Origin: Dicaeum eximium
Taxonomy: Eukaryota; Chordata; Aves; Passeriformes; Dicaeidae
Direction of reading: 5' to 3'
Assembly (NCBI GenBank): GCA_013396995.1
Contig: VWZP01007940.1
Coordinates: forward strand, 1,969,431-2,033,430
Length of the DNA stretch: 64,000 nucleotides
The notes beneath the pieces are model-generated. The model saw only the letters and a list, made by a program, of their open reading frames with translations, made no database searches and had not been told where the DNA came from. Every line of letters begins with the position of its first letter. Position 1 is the stretch's first letter. Below, piece after piece: positions 13,294 to 27,590 of the stretch. Made by a program: the position numbers and the translations under genes.

Positions 13294-14351
13294 CTTCAGC
13301 ATCCTGTAATGTTTAACAGAAAGCCAGGGTCTGTGATAGCATTCTTGTGTTTCATTTTATTTTCTGGTTTTGGCTTTGAAAAATTCATACCAGCCTGCAT
13401 CCAAAAAACCAAACAAGAACAGCACAGGGAGGCTGTATATTTTTCTGATATTTTCATTGGGATTCAGAAAAATTAGTAATTTTGGTTCTGTGCTAAATAA
13501 ATACTGGCTTAATACTGTGAGGTTTTAAAGATAATGCTTGTAGGTATTTTCAATCAGTACAGATTACATTCTTGCTCAGTTTCTGAAGGAGTTTTCTATG
13601 CAATATTCCATATTTGGTTACTTATCTCTAACTTCCAGTCTGATTAAAGTTTCTAGATGCAAATATGCTGTTCTCTGTAAAGAGTTGGAAAGAGAATGGA
13701 GATGTCCATCCCGCTTTTACTCAAGGTGGGGGTTCTCATTCTTTCAAAAGTAAGAATGTTTTATTCTTAAAAAAACCCCATATATAGTCTTGTTCAAATA
13801 ATATCCAAATATGCTGTAGTTATTGAAAATCAATGTCAGATTATTACTTTGTGATTTATTATAATATCCTCCCAGCTGAAGGAGGAAATACAATCAATCA
13901 AAATTAGTATGGAATGAGAAGACTGTTTTAAGATCCCACCTTTTCTTTTAATGTCAGATGATTCCATTACTTTCTGTACACATGACCAATACTGTCTGTG
14001 TACTATATGCTTTCTATATTTGTACAGAAAATAAAAATATTAGAAGGATAAAAATTCAAGATATATTTTCTAGCAATTATATGGTAAATATTGGAGTGTT
14101 AGTCACTAGAATGTGATTTTTTTAATAAGCAATCACTAGCTGAGGTACCACTGTGATAAGTTCAGTGTACTATGGTAAGTCAGTCAGCAGGTGAAGCATT
14201 CATTTTCATTGGTTAGAGATTGTGTGATTTCTCTGATTAAGGTTAACTAGGCATAAAACTCCCTTGCCTATCAGCCAGAATGAAGAGAAGAATCATAACA
14301 TTATTGTAATTATGTAATTATACAGAATTTCAACAGTTTTCAACACATACA

Positions 14352-14393
14352 GTGATAATGTGATTATATCACATAATGTGATAATGTGATTAT
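14352..14393. repeat. 26-bp offset tandem repeat, partly palindromic
   Basis: The 16-mer GTGATAATGTGATTAT occurs at 14352-14367 and again at 14378-14393. Between the copies, ATCACATAAT forms part of an inverted repeat. Confidence 0.85.
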
Positions 14394-16155
14394 TTCCTCC
14401 TCATCCCAGTAAAGCTCTCTTAAGAGTTAAGTGTTGAATACTTCTCTTTCTTTCTATATCTGCCTCCTGTAATAGACTACAAAATTAAAGTGGTAAGTGA
14501 CTTAAGAAAGAGTTGCAATTGTTCGTTCCAGTGAATTGACAAGATGTGAACTCCTTACAAGAATGACAAATATAAATATGTGTCATAGCTTTGATAGAAA
14601 CACAGACAGAAAAGTGTGAAGCTTAAGGCCTCACAAACTAAATATTAAAAAGTTTTCTAGAAAGGTTTTTACCAATATTTTATCTTCTTAACTTCTTATT
14701 CTGGATTAATACACATTTGTTTATGCATGTCAGTGTAATTTTCTTTTTGTTACATTTAATACAAACTTGGTACAGAATATTTTAAACAATATAAAAGAGG
14801 AGGAAGGTAGAATTCTGTTATATGTTTTGGATTTTTTTTTTTTTACTTTTGGTTTAAGGCTTTGGTTTACATTTTAATTTTTATAAATAATTTTCGGGAA
14901 AAAGCTTCAGCTAAGGCAGGCATTATGCTTCACCTGAAACATGGAATGAGATAGGCAAAAAGCACAGGCACAGAAAGATGATGCAGCATGTCATAAGTCA
15001 TCAAAGAGAAAGTCTTCATGAGATGAGATTAAGAAAATTTTCAGACAGTATTATGTGGTTAAGAGGGAGGTAAAATCAGTTTAAGAGATAAAAAGAATAT
15101 GTAGATAGTAAGGAAAATGTATTAGAAAGATGAAATAATTCAATCTATTAATGTCTTCTTTGAAGTTAGGGAGGGAAGAGGAAACATGGCCAATTTAAAT
15201 GATTCTTTCTATTTGTGGAGCTTCTGGAGGTGAAAAGTTAATGATTTTGTGATTATCTTCAGAAAAGCCTGGAAATATGTATAGCACAATTTCAGACTAT
15301 GTTTTTGAAAAAAATTGCTAGAATCTCCTCATTTCTGTTGTAAAATTCCTTGTATTGCCTTTCTTCAAATGGCACCTGTTGCACAGTAGATTTTGCTCTT
15401 TCAATCCCAGTGTGCATAATTTAGTTAGAATTTTAGGTAAGTAAATACATTATTTATGCTGGAAACTATTGGATCCTGTATAAAAAGGGGAGACTGAAAA
15501 GTGTCTGTCACTGAACTTGTCTAGATGATCAAAAGGAAAAAATGCTTTTTAAAACTGTTTCTGGGGTTAGTCTGTCAGACATGGTTGATTGCTGATCTGT
15601 GGAACTTGTGTATTTAGTGTGTTCTCCTGACTGTCAAAATTATTTATATCTAGTGTGACGACCAGTTAGTCTAAGCAACACATACCTAAGCTGTGGCAGG
15701 GAAAGAAAATAATTCATCCTGCTGTACAACTGCAGCAGTAAATAACTGACATGTTTCAGGGCCCACAAGCCTACAGACATTTTAAACAAGACATAAAGGT
15801 CACAAAAGCACAGGTTCCTGACAATCATGGGTGCTGTTCTTACGTGCACAATGTGGCTGTGCCATCTTTTCAGACTCCTGCTGGAACAGTCTGAATGAGT
15901 TTGTAGCTACGACTTTGTCCTTCAGAGATTGCAATTCTTAGGAAAAACTGGGAAGGGCTTTTTAAACAGAAAAAAGAACTGAAAAATTAAAAATAGTGAC
16001 ACTGATATGTAATTTTTGGCATTAGGGTTAACTTACCTTTGCTAAAGTAAACTTGGTTGTTTTCTTGTGAAGATAGAGAATCCTAGGTATGTATTATCTG
16101 CATATAATGCACTTTTTTCCTTCCCTATCTTTTACAGTGTAAAAATAATTTAAAT

Positions 16156-16180
16156 TAATAATAATAATAATAATAAATAA
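16156..16180 (+). repeat. (AAT)n microsatellite
   Basis: A run of TAA/AAT units, interrupted once near its right end, lies in intron 1. Confidence 0.9.
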
Positions 16181-16945
16181 TTTGTCTGTGGTATGAATAT
16201 AGAAGTAAGACAAAAATTAAAATTGTCTCTTATTGGACTGATGTCCAATTGAAATCAACATAATTCAGAAATAAAAATGTGGTTTTCTGCAGTGGATTTA
16301 TATCCATCTGCCCTGATGTAAAGCACTATGACAGACTGTCATGGGGATAGCTGTCACTTTTTAGTATTTTTAAGACATTCAGGAAGCAAAAGGCAAAAGG
16401 AATTGTACTTCCTTAAAAATGGGACAGAAATTTCCAGCTTTAAGAAATTTTAAAACATGTTTTTCCCTGATTTAACCATAATTTTTAATAACCTCACAAA
16501 GTCTTGTGCAGGATAGAAACATTTTCAGAGAAACTAAACCCTTATGTCTCTAGAAGTGTTTCTCCAACAACATTCAATTAAGTCCTCCTCAGCCAAAGGG
16601 TCCAGATATTCCAGAAGTGTCTATGATAGTTTTAGACCAAGCTACAGCTCTTTTCTAGCTCCTTAGGTGTTTGGGACAACTGATTTACATGGGAAAGAAA
16701 TGGTGACAATGATTGGCTGTACTGCCTCTTTTTTGTTAGTCTACATTGCTATCCACAAGGATTTCACAGATTTTGCACTTTGAAAAGACCATACTAGTCT
16801 GTCTTGCCACTCATTAAAAAAAAATAAAATCGCGAAGGAGATAAAATAAGAGCTAATCTGCCTCTTTCTGCGTGTTTTGGTACTTCTCTGAAAGGCATTT
16901 TGGTTAACAGCAGCAGTCAGGTGCTCTTGTCAATTAGGCCATGCT

Positions 16946-17016
16946 CGAAGTGCTGGTGCTCGTTCAGGCGGAAGAGTCGCGCACGCGAAGGGCCGGGAGA
17001 CTCAGGCTGGACAGCG
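16946..17016. promoter_or_regulatory. CpG-dense patch in intron 1
   Basis: Nine CpG dinucleotides fall in 71 bp, including a GTCGCGCACGCGAAGG core, in surroundings that are otherwise almost free of CpG. The patch ends with GGACAGCGC (17009-17017), which equals the right half-site of the REST/NRSF element; the left half-site is not well matched. No CR1 or LTR match explains the composition. It could be an alternative promoter, an enhancer or a young GC-rich insertion. The function is inference. Confidence 0.35.
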
Positions 17017-20000
17017 CTGCAGGAGCTGCTCTTTGGCAGGGCATTTCTGATGTCCTCCTCGTGATAACAGGGAGGGAGTTTGCCTTCAGGGAGGGCTGAA
17101 AGCCACCTCCTACTACGTATTTCAAACCTGGAGTTTGTATGCAGAAAACCAGAGAAGTTTGAAGCCGGGTTATGTTGATAAACTCATGTGCTTCTGGGCA
17201 GGGGAGACCCCAGCCGTTCAAAAATTATTGAAGCTTGTGTTTTATTTCCATTACTGTTGGCAGGATTTGATCAGATATACAAAGTTCAGCACATTTATTT
17301 TTTAAAATTCTGTCCAGATATGTACACATCTGTGCTTTGGGCAACTTTGTCCTTAAACAAAGCTGTGCCTTGTTTTGAGACTAATTTTCTAGCAGAAAAT
17401 AAGAATAAAACAGCTCTGCATTTCTGGGGTTAAATTTTTCAAACTTCCATCAACCTTACATACTTGTCTCAGCTAGTGCTTAGTAGTACTATGTTCAGAA
17501 CTTATAATTTTTCAGACACTTCATTAGTTTCCACCTTAATTTTAATAAAAGGGTAATTTTAATTGCTCACATAATTCTTAGAAGGCAGTGACTTTTTTCA
17601 TAGCCTTTCGATGATGTCCAATAAGTATTTGTCAAGAAGTTGATTTAATTGATTTAAGGACCACAATGAGCAGCCTGCTTTAGTAATGAAATGAAGAGGA
17701 CTGTTGGAATGATTAAATTTTATAGAGAATTCACATGATCAGAGCTTGTCCTGGAAGAGAAGTGCAAAATGAGAACTTGCACTGAGCTGAACATTCTTAT
17801 TGCCTAGGAAGTGCTCAATTGCACTTTTGCTTCAGGGTACATTGAGCAGAAATTTTCACATCCAAAGCAATATACGAAATTATATATTTAATAGAATACT
17901 AATAAGTTACCTCACTGAAATACTACAGTGCTGTAAGTCAAACACTGACAAATATTTTAGAATTATTAAATCTTCCACATAAGACTATAATATAAAATTA
18001 TTAGGGAAATCAAATTACAAACTTTTTTAATATGCATATTTTACTCCTAGAATTTTAATGATTGTTGCATAATCCTTTATGTGTTTCTGTTCATAAAATT
18101 TCCAAAATTATAAGCAATGTTTTTGTAATGGTACTTTTATTCCAATGTGGCCAAGCTCTTACTCAGTTCTTGATCACTGGCTTTCTTTCTGTGCTGTGTG
18201 GGTAGTGGTATTTCAAAGTTTCTTTTATGTGTCATGTTCTTTCCTTAGGACATACTTCTTATGTTCATTGCTTCTCACTTCACATTTCCTGTCAATCACA
18301 GATGTTTATCTTTCATCTGTATGAAGTAATATAGCAAATGAACAACTGAATGCTTTGAAATTCAATTAACATCTGAGTGCTTTGAAACAATTGGTGCTTG
18401 TGAACAAATGGTTTGCTGTTACAGGCTAAAAGGAGTCTGAAATCTTGTGTGAGAGACTTTATTATGTAGCTAAAACATAAAACACTTGTTTTTTCGCATC
18501 AAAATATATTAATTTGGGCATACAAAACTTCTGTTGTAGTGGGGTGCTAAGTAATGTCATATCTCTTCCAGGTATACCATTCCTGGGCTGTATCACCAGG
18601 ATCCACAAAAATTGGTTAAACTTGAACAGACCTACTTGGTGCAGCAATGCCTGAAACCATGTAAGACACCATATGGCACAGTAGCGAGGAGAAAAATTAA
18701 GAAATTGTTCAGACATCAACAATCATGTGATAAGCCCCTTTACATCTATCCATAAGAAAATACTATCTCTAGGTATCAGCACATACATACAGATTATTCT
18801 TGGAGACACTACAACACTTTGCATAATCTTAAAATGTATTTTTTCTAGTGTTTCTTCAGCCTTCTGCTAGTTTTTAAACATTGATTTTACGGTGTACTTT
18901 GGTCCTTTAAAAAATATTCAATGCTATCAAGGGTGTTCACAATGTACAGCTATAGTTCCTAGATAATTTTCATGTATAAAGGCCATTATTTATGAAGATT
19001 TAATTAATGATAAAGAAAAGTCAGTTTTTATCATGTATCAGTTATTAGCTACTAATAAGTGTGTTAAGTAATGGGGGTTATTGGGCTGCAACAGTGTTTG
19101 TGCAAAGGCACAGACCTCTTATCTATCTATTTGTGCACTGCCTGGTTGTTTGCAAAACAGCAAAGGCTTCAGAACTGCTGAAGAGCTTTAGGCTTCTTTT
19201 TGTCCATTGAATATATTATAATTAAAGAATACAGCCACTGCCACCCCCAGACTATATCTACTCTGCTTAGTCCTATTACCTCCTAGAAATATTATATGGA
19301 TGCTTGGGCAGCACATGAAGATTATTTAGTGAAATATAAATTAAATCATAATTCCATAACTGGAAGGGCTTTTTTTGTTTTGAACTCAAGCAAAACTAAC
19401 AATCAGTATTTAGCCTAGAGAGGCAGCACTGCAGTTACCAGTGTATAGCAAATAAAATTTAAAATCAATCAAGTCTTCTTGATCATTTGGGATTATCAAA
19501 AATTATGGAATACAGTTATGAGTGTATAGGTGTTGAAAACAGAACAGCATTCTTTATCAGTTTCATCTTGAGAACTTTTCCTAATAATTAGGCTGCTTTG
19601 GTTATAATCTCTGGGGCTCTTTCTTTGCAAACACATCCTGGTGGGATTTGCTTATCCTCTTCAAAAGGCTTCCATTTCCTTGAAGTCTTGTGCCATAATG
19701 CTTGTGGAAGCATTGAGAAAAAAAGTGTTCACGGGGGAGAGAAGAGCTAGGATGTCTGAGCTGTGTATTGGGAGACAAAACACATAACCCAGGGTAGATA
19801 TGACGTGCAGTTCTCTGCAGATGTGCAGCTTTACCCATTTAACACCACACAGGAGTGAAAAGCAAGCAAAATCTTTCTACTGTGTGTTGGTGTTGGGTTT
19901 CCAGCACTAAATAAGGTCTATGTAAACTGCCAAGATTAGGTGCTTGGATTTTCTTGTACTTTTGGAAGTCTTTCTATGGAATTCTTTGTATGGAAATACT

Positions 20001-23000
20001 GTGGCCTGTTACAGACTGTCACAAAGATAAGGCATTTGTAAAACTAAGACTGGGGAATAGCTCACAGAATTTGGAAATAACTTGTCTTAACTCAGGTTCA
20101 TCCCTGTCCAATGGCTATGTACTGTATTTGTATGCTTAAGTAAAATAACAAGGCAATATACAATTAAAAAAAAAAAAAAAGGGAACGTTCAAGTCTGATG
20201 AAATAGTTTGCCAATTTAATAAAATGTTGATTTTTTTAAAGAAGTTTTCTGTAAACAATATTGATTTGTTTCCTCTGCTTCTTTCCACCATGGTCTCTTT
20301 GGAAACATAACATTTCATGTTTGATGCTAAATGGCATATAACATTAGAGCTTTGTGTGATTTGAAACAGCTAAAACAGGTAAAAGAATCAAATGTTATAT
20401 TGGAGACAGGTCGTTCTTTATAGCAATGTGATTACAGTTTTCCTCGTTCAGGATTTTTCCTCTCTCAGACAGCATTTCTTCTGCATGCTTAGAATCATTC
20501 CATCTTTCTTTCCTTGAAGACACAGTGGGTACAGAAGCATTAACCATTTTGTGTTCAGGCCCTCGGGCTGTTTCCTGTTTCCAGGGAGGTTATGAAGCAC
20601 TTCTGAAAATCCAGTGGTCCAAAGGGACAACTATAAAAAAGCAAACATAAAGTGAGATACTAGTCAACAAAATATGAGTAAGCATTTAGTTTTTCAAATT
20701 ATGTTTAATCCTAAATAGCCGTGAAAGCCAGCCTGCAAATATTACCTGTTTTATGTGCAATCTCCATTAATGGAACACTTCATTATTTTTGATTTCACAA
20801 AATAGGGCCAGTATGATTAAGATTGGCTCAAAAAATGTGGCTCTCCTTTGTTCAGTTATTGTGTGGATGTGAAACATATCTGAAAGTATACATTATATAA
20901 TAGCCTTTTATTACTTTTTTTCAGTCTAAATAAAATGAAGTTTAGGGTTGGTCTTCTGGGTATAGCACTTACAAGATTAAGGATGGATAGAGGTGGAGAA
21001 GGAAGTTAATCTCCAAGACAGTCTTAAGAGATTAATTGTACTATGTTAATGTGTGCTAGTTCTGTCTGTAGATGTGATTATCATGAAAATTACAAAAAAA
21101 GAAAAAAAAATTCACTGGGCTGGGGTTTGTGTGTTGTTTTTTTTTTTTTTAGTTCTTCTTCTCAGCTACAAATCATTTTAAACATTACTTCCTGCACCTT
21201 CAATAGATATGGATGTGCAAGAATTTGGACCCCTGTCCAAGCCTTTCATATTTCTAAGTTGTAACTTGTTCTCTCACAAGCCTTTTTTTCTATAATGTAG
21301 CAGCACCAGTTTGTTCAGTTCTGCCACGACAGTCATAAGAGTTTCTCTCCTCCACACCTCTCTTAAATTAAGGTGTTCAAGATGAATGCATTATTTTAGC
21401 TGAGCCCTTCCCCTTGTTGCTTGAGTAGAGAAGATATACTTTATTTTTCTTATAGGTAATAATCCTCCTTATATATCAGGTTCTTTTTTTGAATCCAGAT
21501 GATGCCTGCCGTTAAATCATATTCAGTGATCTTTGCCTCACAAGCATTAAGATGGTTGACATTTAGTAATTTTTCTCTGTCCACCAGGCATGATAATTAT
21601 TCAATCATAGGAAGAATTAAGAGAGGAACTGGAGTGGAAAATGTATACTTTTAATCAGAGAATGACTAATTATTCTGAAGCTGCTTCAGCCAATTCATGT
21701 TCTATATTAGTAATAAATTCATTAAACCCATGCTTTGAAAACCTGTAAATTGCAGTGAACAGTGTGTGGTCCTTGAGAATGCCTGGTTCTCCTGCTGAGC
21801 TGGTTTTATTTTATCAACATGTGAATGTGCTGCTGCTGGGTTGCTGGGTTTTCTAAATGCCTTGTCACTGAGTCATCCCATAACTTTACAGTTGCCTGGC
21901 TTGCAGCTGCACACCTTGTTCCATCCCCTTCTGGGGGACTTTACATCACTTCTCACCTAGAAATTGTTTGTGGATTTCTTCAGTATCTTATGTCTCTTGG
22001 TAGTAAAACATATTGCAACTCAGGTAATATTGCAAAAGGTGGCCATTCTCATCTAAATTCTTCAATTAATCTTTTATGTTTAATGCAGTGATCATAACAT
22101 CTTGCTGCCCATGTAAATTGTATTAGCTATCTGTCCTACATTTATTTGTAAAAATAATGCTGCTGTGATAGCACTGCATTCTCCAACTTCTTTCAATTTA
22201 TCTGTAGAACACTGTTCCTCCACTGACTATTGGATCAAATTCTCTATCTTGCTACTGTTCCTAATAATCTCACAGAATTATTTCATCCTAGACATCTCTG
22301 ACTTTTCTTTTTTGTGCCTTGACTTTGCCTATTTTACCTCCTTCTTTCCCTGTTATTCCTTTATACTCATATTTAAAAATACAATGTGTTTTATATTTTT
22401 GAGGTGTTTGTTTCACTGTTTTGAATGAAATTACAGTGTCTTACCCAAAGTCTATTCTTAACTGCATTTTCTATTCAACTTTTGCACTACAAAAGCTTTT
22501 TGGGATACTGCACCAGCTCTCTAAGATGCTTATTATATGGTTTTGAACTTTCAAAACAAAAAATAGTGTGATTTTTCTAGGTTTGCTCACTGTGCTTTTT
22601 GTATTAATGTACAGATGTCAAAGACATCTGATTAGAGGCCTAATGGGGTACCTTCTTCACCCTGACTTGCTGTCATCTGTTCTTTTCATCCTTCTTGCCC
22701 CTCAACTGTTATTTATTCTATCCTATATTCTTTTTTCCTATCCATACCTAACTACATGTTTGTGTTAGCATACCCATGTTTCATCTCTAGAATTCTTTTT
22801 ACTAAGCTAGTACATAATTTTTCCTTCCTTATTCCCCCCCCAGGTCCCCTAAGAAAAAAAATCATCTTTATGTAATAACTCAGTGAAAAATATCCCCTAA
22901 GTGAGGAAGGCAAAGAAGTCCAGGTGACACAATCAGCCACAGATTTATTTCCAGAATATTGTTCTACAGAACTGGAGGTTTTTTTTCTTTTGAGGAGGTT

Positions 23001-25053
23001 CCCCATAAGGTAATGAATAAAAAGAGTTTGTTAATGAAAAGGGTAAGGTGTCTTTTACAAACGTTGATACTGTGGAAAAAGCTTGCAAACCTTGTCATGG
23101 ATGAGAATTTGTAGCAGACCTCAGCAATTTGCATAAATAAAGCTTTTGGAGGGGAAATTAAATTGGAAAAGGTTATGGAACAGGATTTGGAAAAACCTTT
23201 AGGCACAAAGACATTGAAGAAGCTGCTGTCCAGTTGCAGAGCAGAAGGGACTCACATGCAACACCGGTCAGGGCTGAGGACAGAAATGACAGCAGCAGTG
23301 CTGCTGCTGACCTGGTTGCTCTGTGACATGACTTCTTGCTGTCCTCATTGTCTGTTAATAGTGTTTTACATCTTATCTCACTAGTTTCCAGAAAAGTGCA
23401 AAATTTTCAACAGTGTGAGAGTGACTTTCTATCATATTCAATGTATGGATATTTTTTAAACACCTTTCTGTCTCAGAACTGGTGTACTTTTTGTAGGTTT
23501 GGTATTTATGTTCTTCGCTGTCATAGAGCTGTCTGTCTTAAAGAGTTCCACTGAGTAACGTGAAGGTGGGATTGAAAATTGGAAGGTTTCTTTATAGGCA
23601 CTGGAAAAAATTACACTTGAATTCCTCAATCCTCACTCATGTAACAGTTATCAGAGACGAGATATCTGTTTTACTCTAAAATAATGTCTTAAGAAGAGGG
23701 AGGAAATCATTGCTTGACATTTTCACTAAGTTTTGCTAATGTGTATGTATATATATTTCATAATATTGTAGTTCTGTGCTTCTCAACACTGAGGAAAAAA
23801 ATCCCCAAAGTTTCTTTCAAAATCATAATACACACTTTAATTACATATCACAATTTCCTTTGAGCAGCATCAGTGAATATCTTTAGCAAGTACACTTCAG
23901 TCATTGAAGTAGATGGCTCCTTGTTGCTGAAACTGAGAACAAATCCTTGACATTCGTGTAGTAACATAAGGATAACACTGTCACTGGCATTAGATTCTTA
24001 TGCTAGTCTGCCTTTCTCAAATAGGTGTTTGGAAGGGGAGTAAAAGAAACACCAGAGATAAAAAAGAAGCTGTGGGGAAAAGAAAGGATAGTTGTCAACA
24101 TGCCAATGAAAATCCATTTTCAAAATATAGGCTAGAGCAAGTGACTTGTTAGTGACACTGGATGGAAATTGAAAAAGTGAACACAGTGAGGTATAAGAAA
24201 AAACATTCAATGGGATGTATTACCATTTAATTTATGTGATCTTTACAGCCTCCTTAGAATCACTTTTACTTTCTGTTTGGAGCCATTGATCCATTGGATC
24301 GTAATAAATTGGTGTAGGACCACAAGTAATGTTCCTCCTATACTTGTCTAAAGTCCTACCATTGTAATTGCTTCCTTTACTGTAAAGCAAGCTATAAATG
24401 AAAAAAGGAAATTTAAAATGTTCAGCATTGCTTCTTCTCATGCTGACACTAGCATTGGGTCAATGCATTTTTTTCTTGCCAGGTGCAACAAATTACATTT
24501 GTAGCAATATGACAGAGATCCAGTCTGACATAAACTTTACAGAAGTGAGAAGCTGGATGCCACCCTGTAAAAATATCAAGGCAAATTGCATAAAATAGTA
24601 ATTCTTTATCTATTAGTTAAGTCACGGTATGCATTGGAAAGAAATGGATTTACTTCCCCTGGAGTGATTTTGGTAACAGATGGTCAACATTTCCTATATT
24701 GACAATTCCTAGAATTTTGTTGTGCAGAGTGTCTGAATATATTGTAGTCCGTGTACTCTTGTAGCTGTATCTTTATGGATTTATTTCTTAGCCAGCTTTT
24801 TGACATTAGTATTAATAGAAGATGGGAGATTGAGATTCTTCTCATGACTTTGTAGCCCAAGAATTGTAAGGAGAGTCTATCACATATAGACGTGTCTATC
24901 ACATTTTGTGATCTTCTCTGGTGTTTTCCTCCCTGCAAGTGATTTGAAGAAATCTGCTGATAAAAATGCACAGATCATCTGGCTCTTGATATCCAAAGTA
25001 ACTGTATTGAAGATAACTTTCTGTGAGGGATGAAAAAAAAAAAAAAAGAAGCA

Positions 25054-25633
25054 TGTATTTTCTGGCTTAAACCTCGTAGGGGGTAAGCACCTCACAGCTG
25101 CTCCGCCACTGCCCCTCCTGTGGGACAAGGATGAGAAAGGGAAGGATAAAAGTGAGAAAACTCATAAAGACAGTTTAATAGAGAAAGCAAAAGCTTCCCA
25201 CATAAGTAAAGCAAATGAATGCAATTAATTCACCATTTCCCATGGGCAGGCAGGTGTTCAGTCATTCTCAGGAAAGCAGGGATCCATCACATGTGGCAAA
25301 AGTGATGTGGGAAGACGAACAACATTGCTTCTGATGTCTTCCACTTCCTTCTTTTTCCCCCAGATTTATTGCTGAGCATGATGTCATGTGACATGGGACA
25401 TCCATCTGATAAGTCAGGGTGGCCTGTCCTGGTTGTGTCCCCTCCCATCTTCTTGTGCACCCCAGTCTACTCACTGGAGGGGTGGGGTAAGGCCTTGACT
25501 CCCTGCAAGTGCTGCTTAACAATAAGGAAAACATCCCTGTGGTATCCACACTGCTCCCAACAAAAATCCCAAACACAGCACAATAAAAGATACTGTAAAG
25601 AAAATCAGCTCTATCATAGACAAAATCAGTACA
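25054..25633 (-). mobile_element. Solo LTR of an ERVL-like endogenous retrovirus
   Basis: On the minus strand this about 580-bp element starts TGTACTGATTTTG at 25633 and ends with CA at 25054, so it has the TG...CA ends of an LTR. The interior matches my recollection of a very common avian LTR: a CTCAGCAATAAATCTGGGGG block as a degraded TATA region at about 25360-25380, a GTCACATGACATCATGCTC block, and a CACAAGAAGATGGGAGGGG block. No gag, pol or env sequence adjoins it and no clear target-site duplication remains (AAGCA on the left, ATGAG on the right), so it is probably an old solo LTR left by recombination. The open frames inside it on both strands are incidental. It lies antisense to CDH10 in intron 1. 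Confidence 0.8.
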
Positions 25634-27513
25634 ATGAGGAAGTGAATTGAGGGATTCAGTATGTTATGCCCCTAGTAGGATTAAGTGGTGAAACTTCTTT
25701 GCTTTTTGCCATAGTTGAATAAAATTTCAAAGTATTAATTATTTTACAGAAATACTTTGTGTTTGTCCAAACTATTATTTTATACTGAAAAGAAACTATA
25801 TATAAAATATCTCAGGTATATGCTGCATATATCTGTATAGATTTCATATATCCAGATTTGAAAGGGTTTGCTTTCAAATACACGGAATTATCAAATTTCT
25901 GTTGTCCTAAAAAGAATAGCATTTTTTCCCAATTTTCTTATGTATCTGGGTGGTATATACATCATTATCTTTTCAGTTATGAGGCTGGGATGGAAGCCTA
26001 TTTAGAACTGAACAGACACTTTGTGAACATTTTTCATTCTGAGAATTGGAATTAGAGAATTTTTTTTTTTCAGTCTTGTGGTTACTAATTTGTGATCTCT
26101 ACAAGGGAGATTTTACTTGCTGTTCCTGAGATTTGGTAAATTTAAGAATAATATTGTTTAGAGAAAAATGTGTAGATACTACCTAGGACAGCATCACTCA
26201 TTCAGAAATTATATCGAAATATTGCGTATAATCTAGCACAAGGTAGGAATAAATCTTTGTGAAAACATTTTAACACTTTATGAAGTCTTTAACTGCAAAG
26301 ATCAACATATCATTAATCACTTGCAATTCCTTTCATTTTAAAGAAAAGACTGTTGTTTAAAAAAACACCCTTAAGTTAAATTTTTTGCTTTGGATATGGT
26401 GTGGACAGGCAAAGACTCTGCCCAGCAGAGCCTCTTGCAGGTTTGTATTTTCAGTTTGGACCAAAAAGAGCTGTTAGGAAAAAACCAGTCTTGCTTGATG
26501 TTACATGGCACCTGCAGGGCTGGTCAGCATTGGTTGAACAGGTTACTGGTTGCTCTTTTATGAATGTCCAGTGGCCATGTAAAATGAATCTGTAGTGATA
26601 GAGGAAAAAGAAAAGAAAGGAAGAAAGGAAAAAAAAAACCCACAGAAAAAAAGTAGCAGAGTTTATTGGAGCGGAATTCTCAGAGAAACAGAAGTCAGTT
26701 TCCTTGAAACACAATATTGAAAAGAATCAGCAATAAAATAGAAATTAAAAGCAAAACAAAGGCTTCAGTTTTGTTAGTTTTCGCTTGGTTTCTCTTTGGA
26801 ATATTTTTTCTATTTTCATATAATATTCCTGCTAATATATACTTTGCTGAATAAGCATCCCTATAGCTGTAAAATTTATACATGCACACATATTTACATA
26901 CACAGAAACAAAACAAATAAGCAACTGTACCCAGAACTAGAAACTTTAAATCTTATCAGCTATCCAACCAGCTCTCAGATGGTACTCACAATAAAGCCTG
27001 TACTGTCTAAAGAGCTCCAGTATTGTAATCCCAATTCCAAAGCCATTCATGGAATTATCTCACTGAATTCATATGAAAAAAGAAACCAGCTAACACTAAA
27101 AATCTATCAAAAAGTCTAATTCTCTCCTTACTCCTCAAACTTTCTTTTTTTTAATCTTCATATTGTTATCCCTAGTTCCTGATCATTTTAACAAATAGTT
27201 ACATTAATTTGCTTGTGTGACTACTTAATTTTCATCCAGACTTCAGTTTTATCCAAAAGCAGAATTTCTCCTTTCTCTTGGCAGAAGAGGGTGAAAACTC
27301 TCCATCCTATGCTTGTTTTAAATAATACACCAATAGGTACTGTAGGTGGGGTATATTACCTGCCAATTGCCAATTCACTCTATTCCAGTGTTCCAACTTA
27401 GAAGAATGGTTGGCCAGAAACTGTTATGATTCAAAAAAGTAACATGTCGTCAAAGTAAACCTTACGTAAGTTCTCACCTCCAAATCATTGTTTTATGAAT
27501 ACCAAAACCACAA

Positions 27514-27590
27514 TCAACCAACCAACCAACCAACCAACCAACCAACCAACCAAAACCAGCAATAAACCAAACCAAACCAAACAAACAAAA
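27514..27590 (+). repeat. (AACC)n microsatellite followed by AAACC/AAACA-rich tract
   Basis: About ten CCAA units run from 27514 to 27557, followed by CCAAA and CAAA units. The overlapping open frames rich in Thr-Asn-Gln-Pro or Trp-Leu-Val-Gly are translations of this repeat. Confidence 0.95.

Noticed and set aside
25268..25650. Open frames of 93 and 102 codons on both strands
   Set aside because: They lie within the solo LTR and have no relation to retroviral genes.
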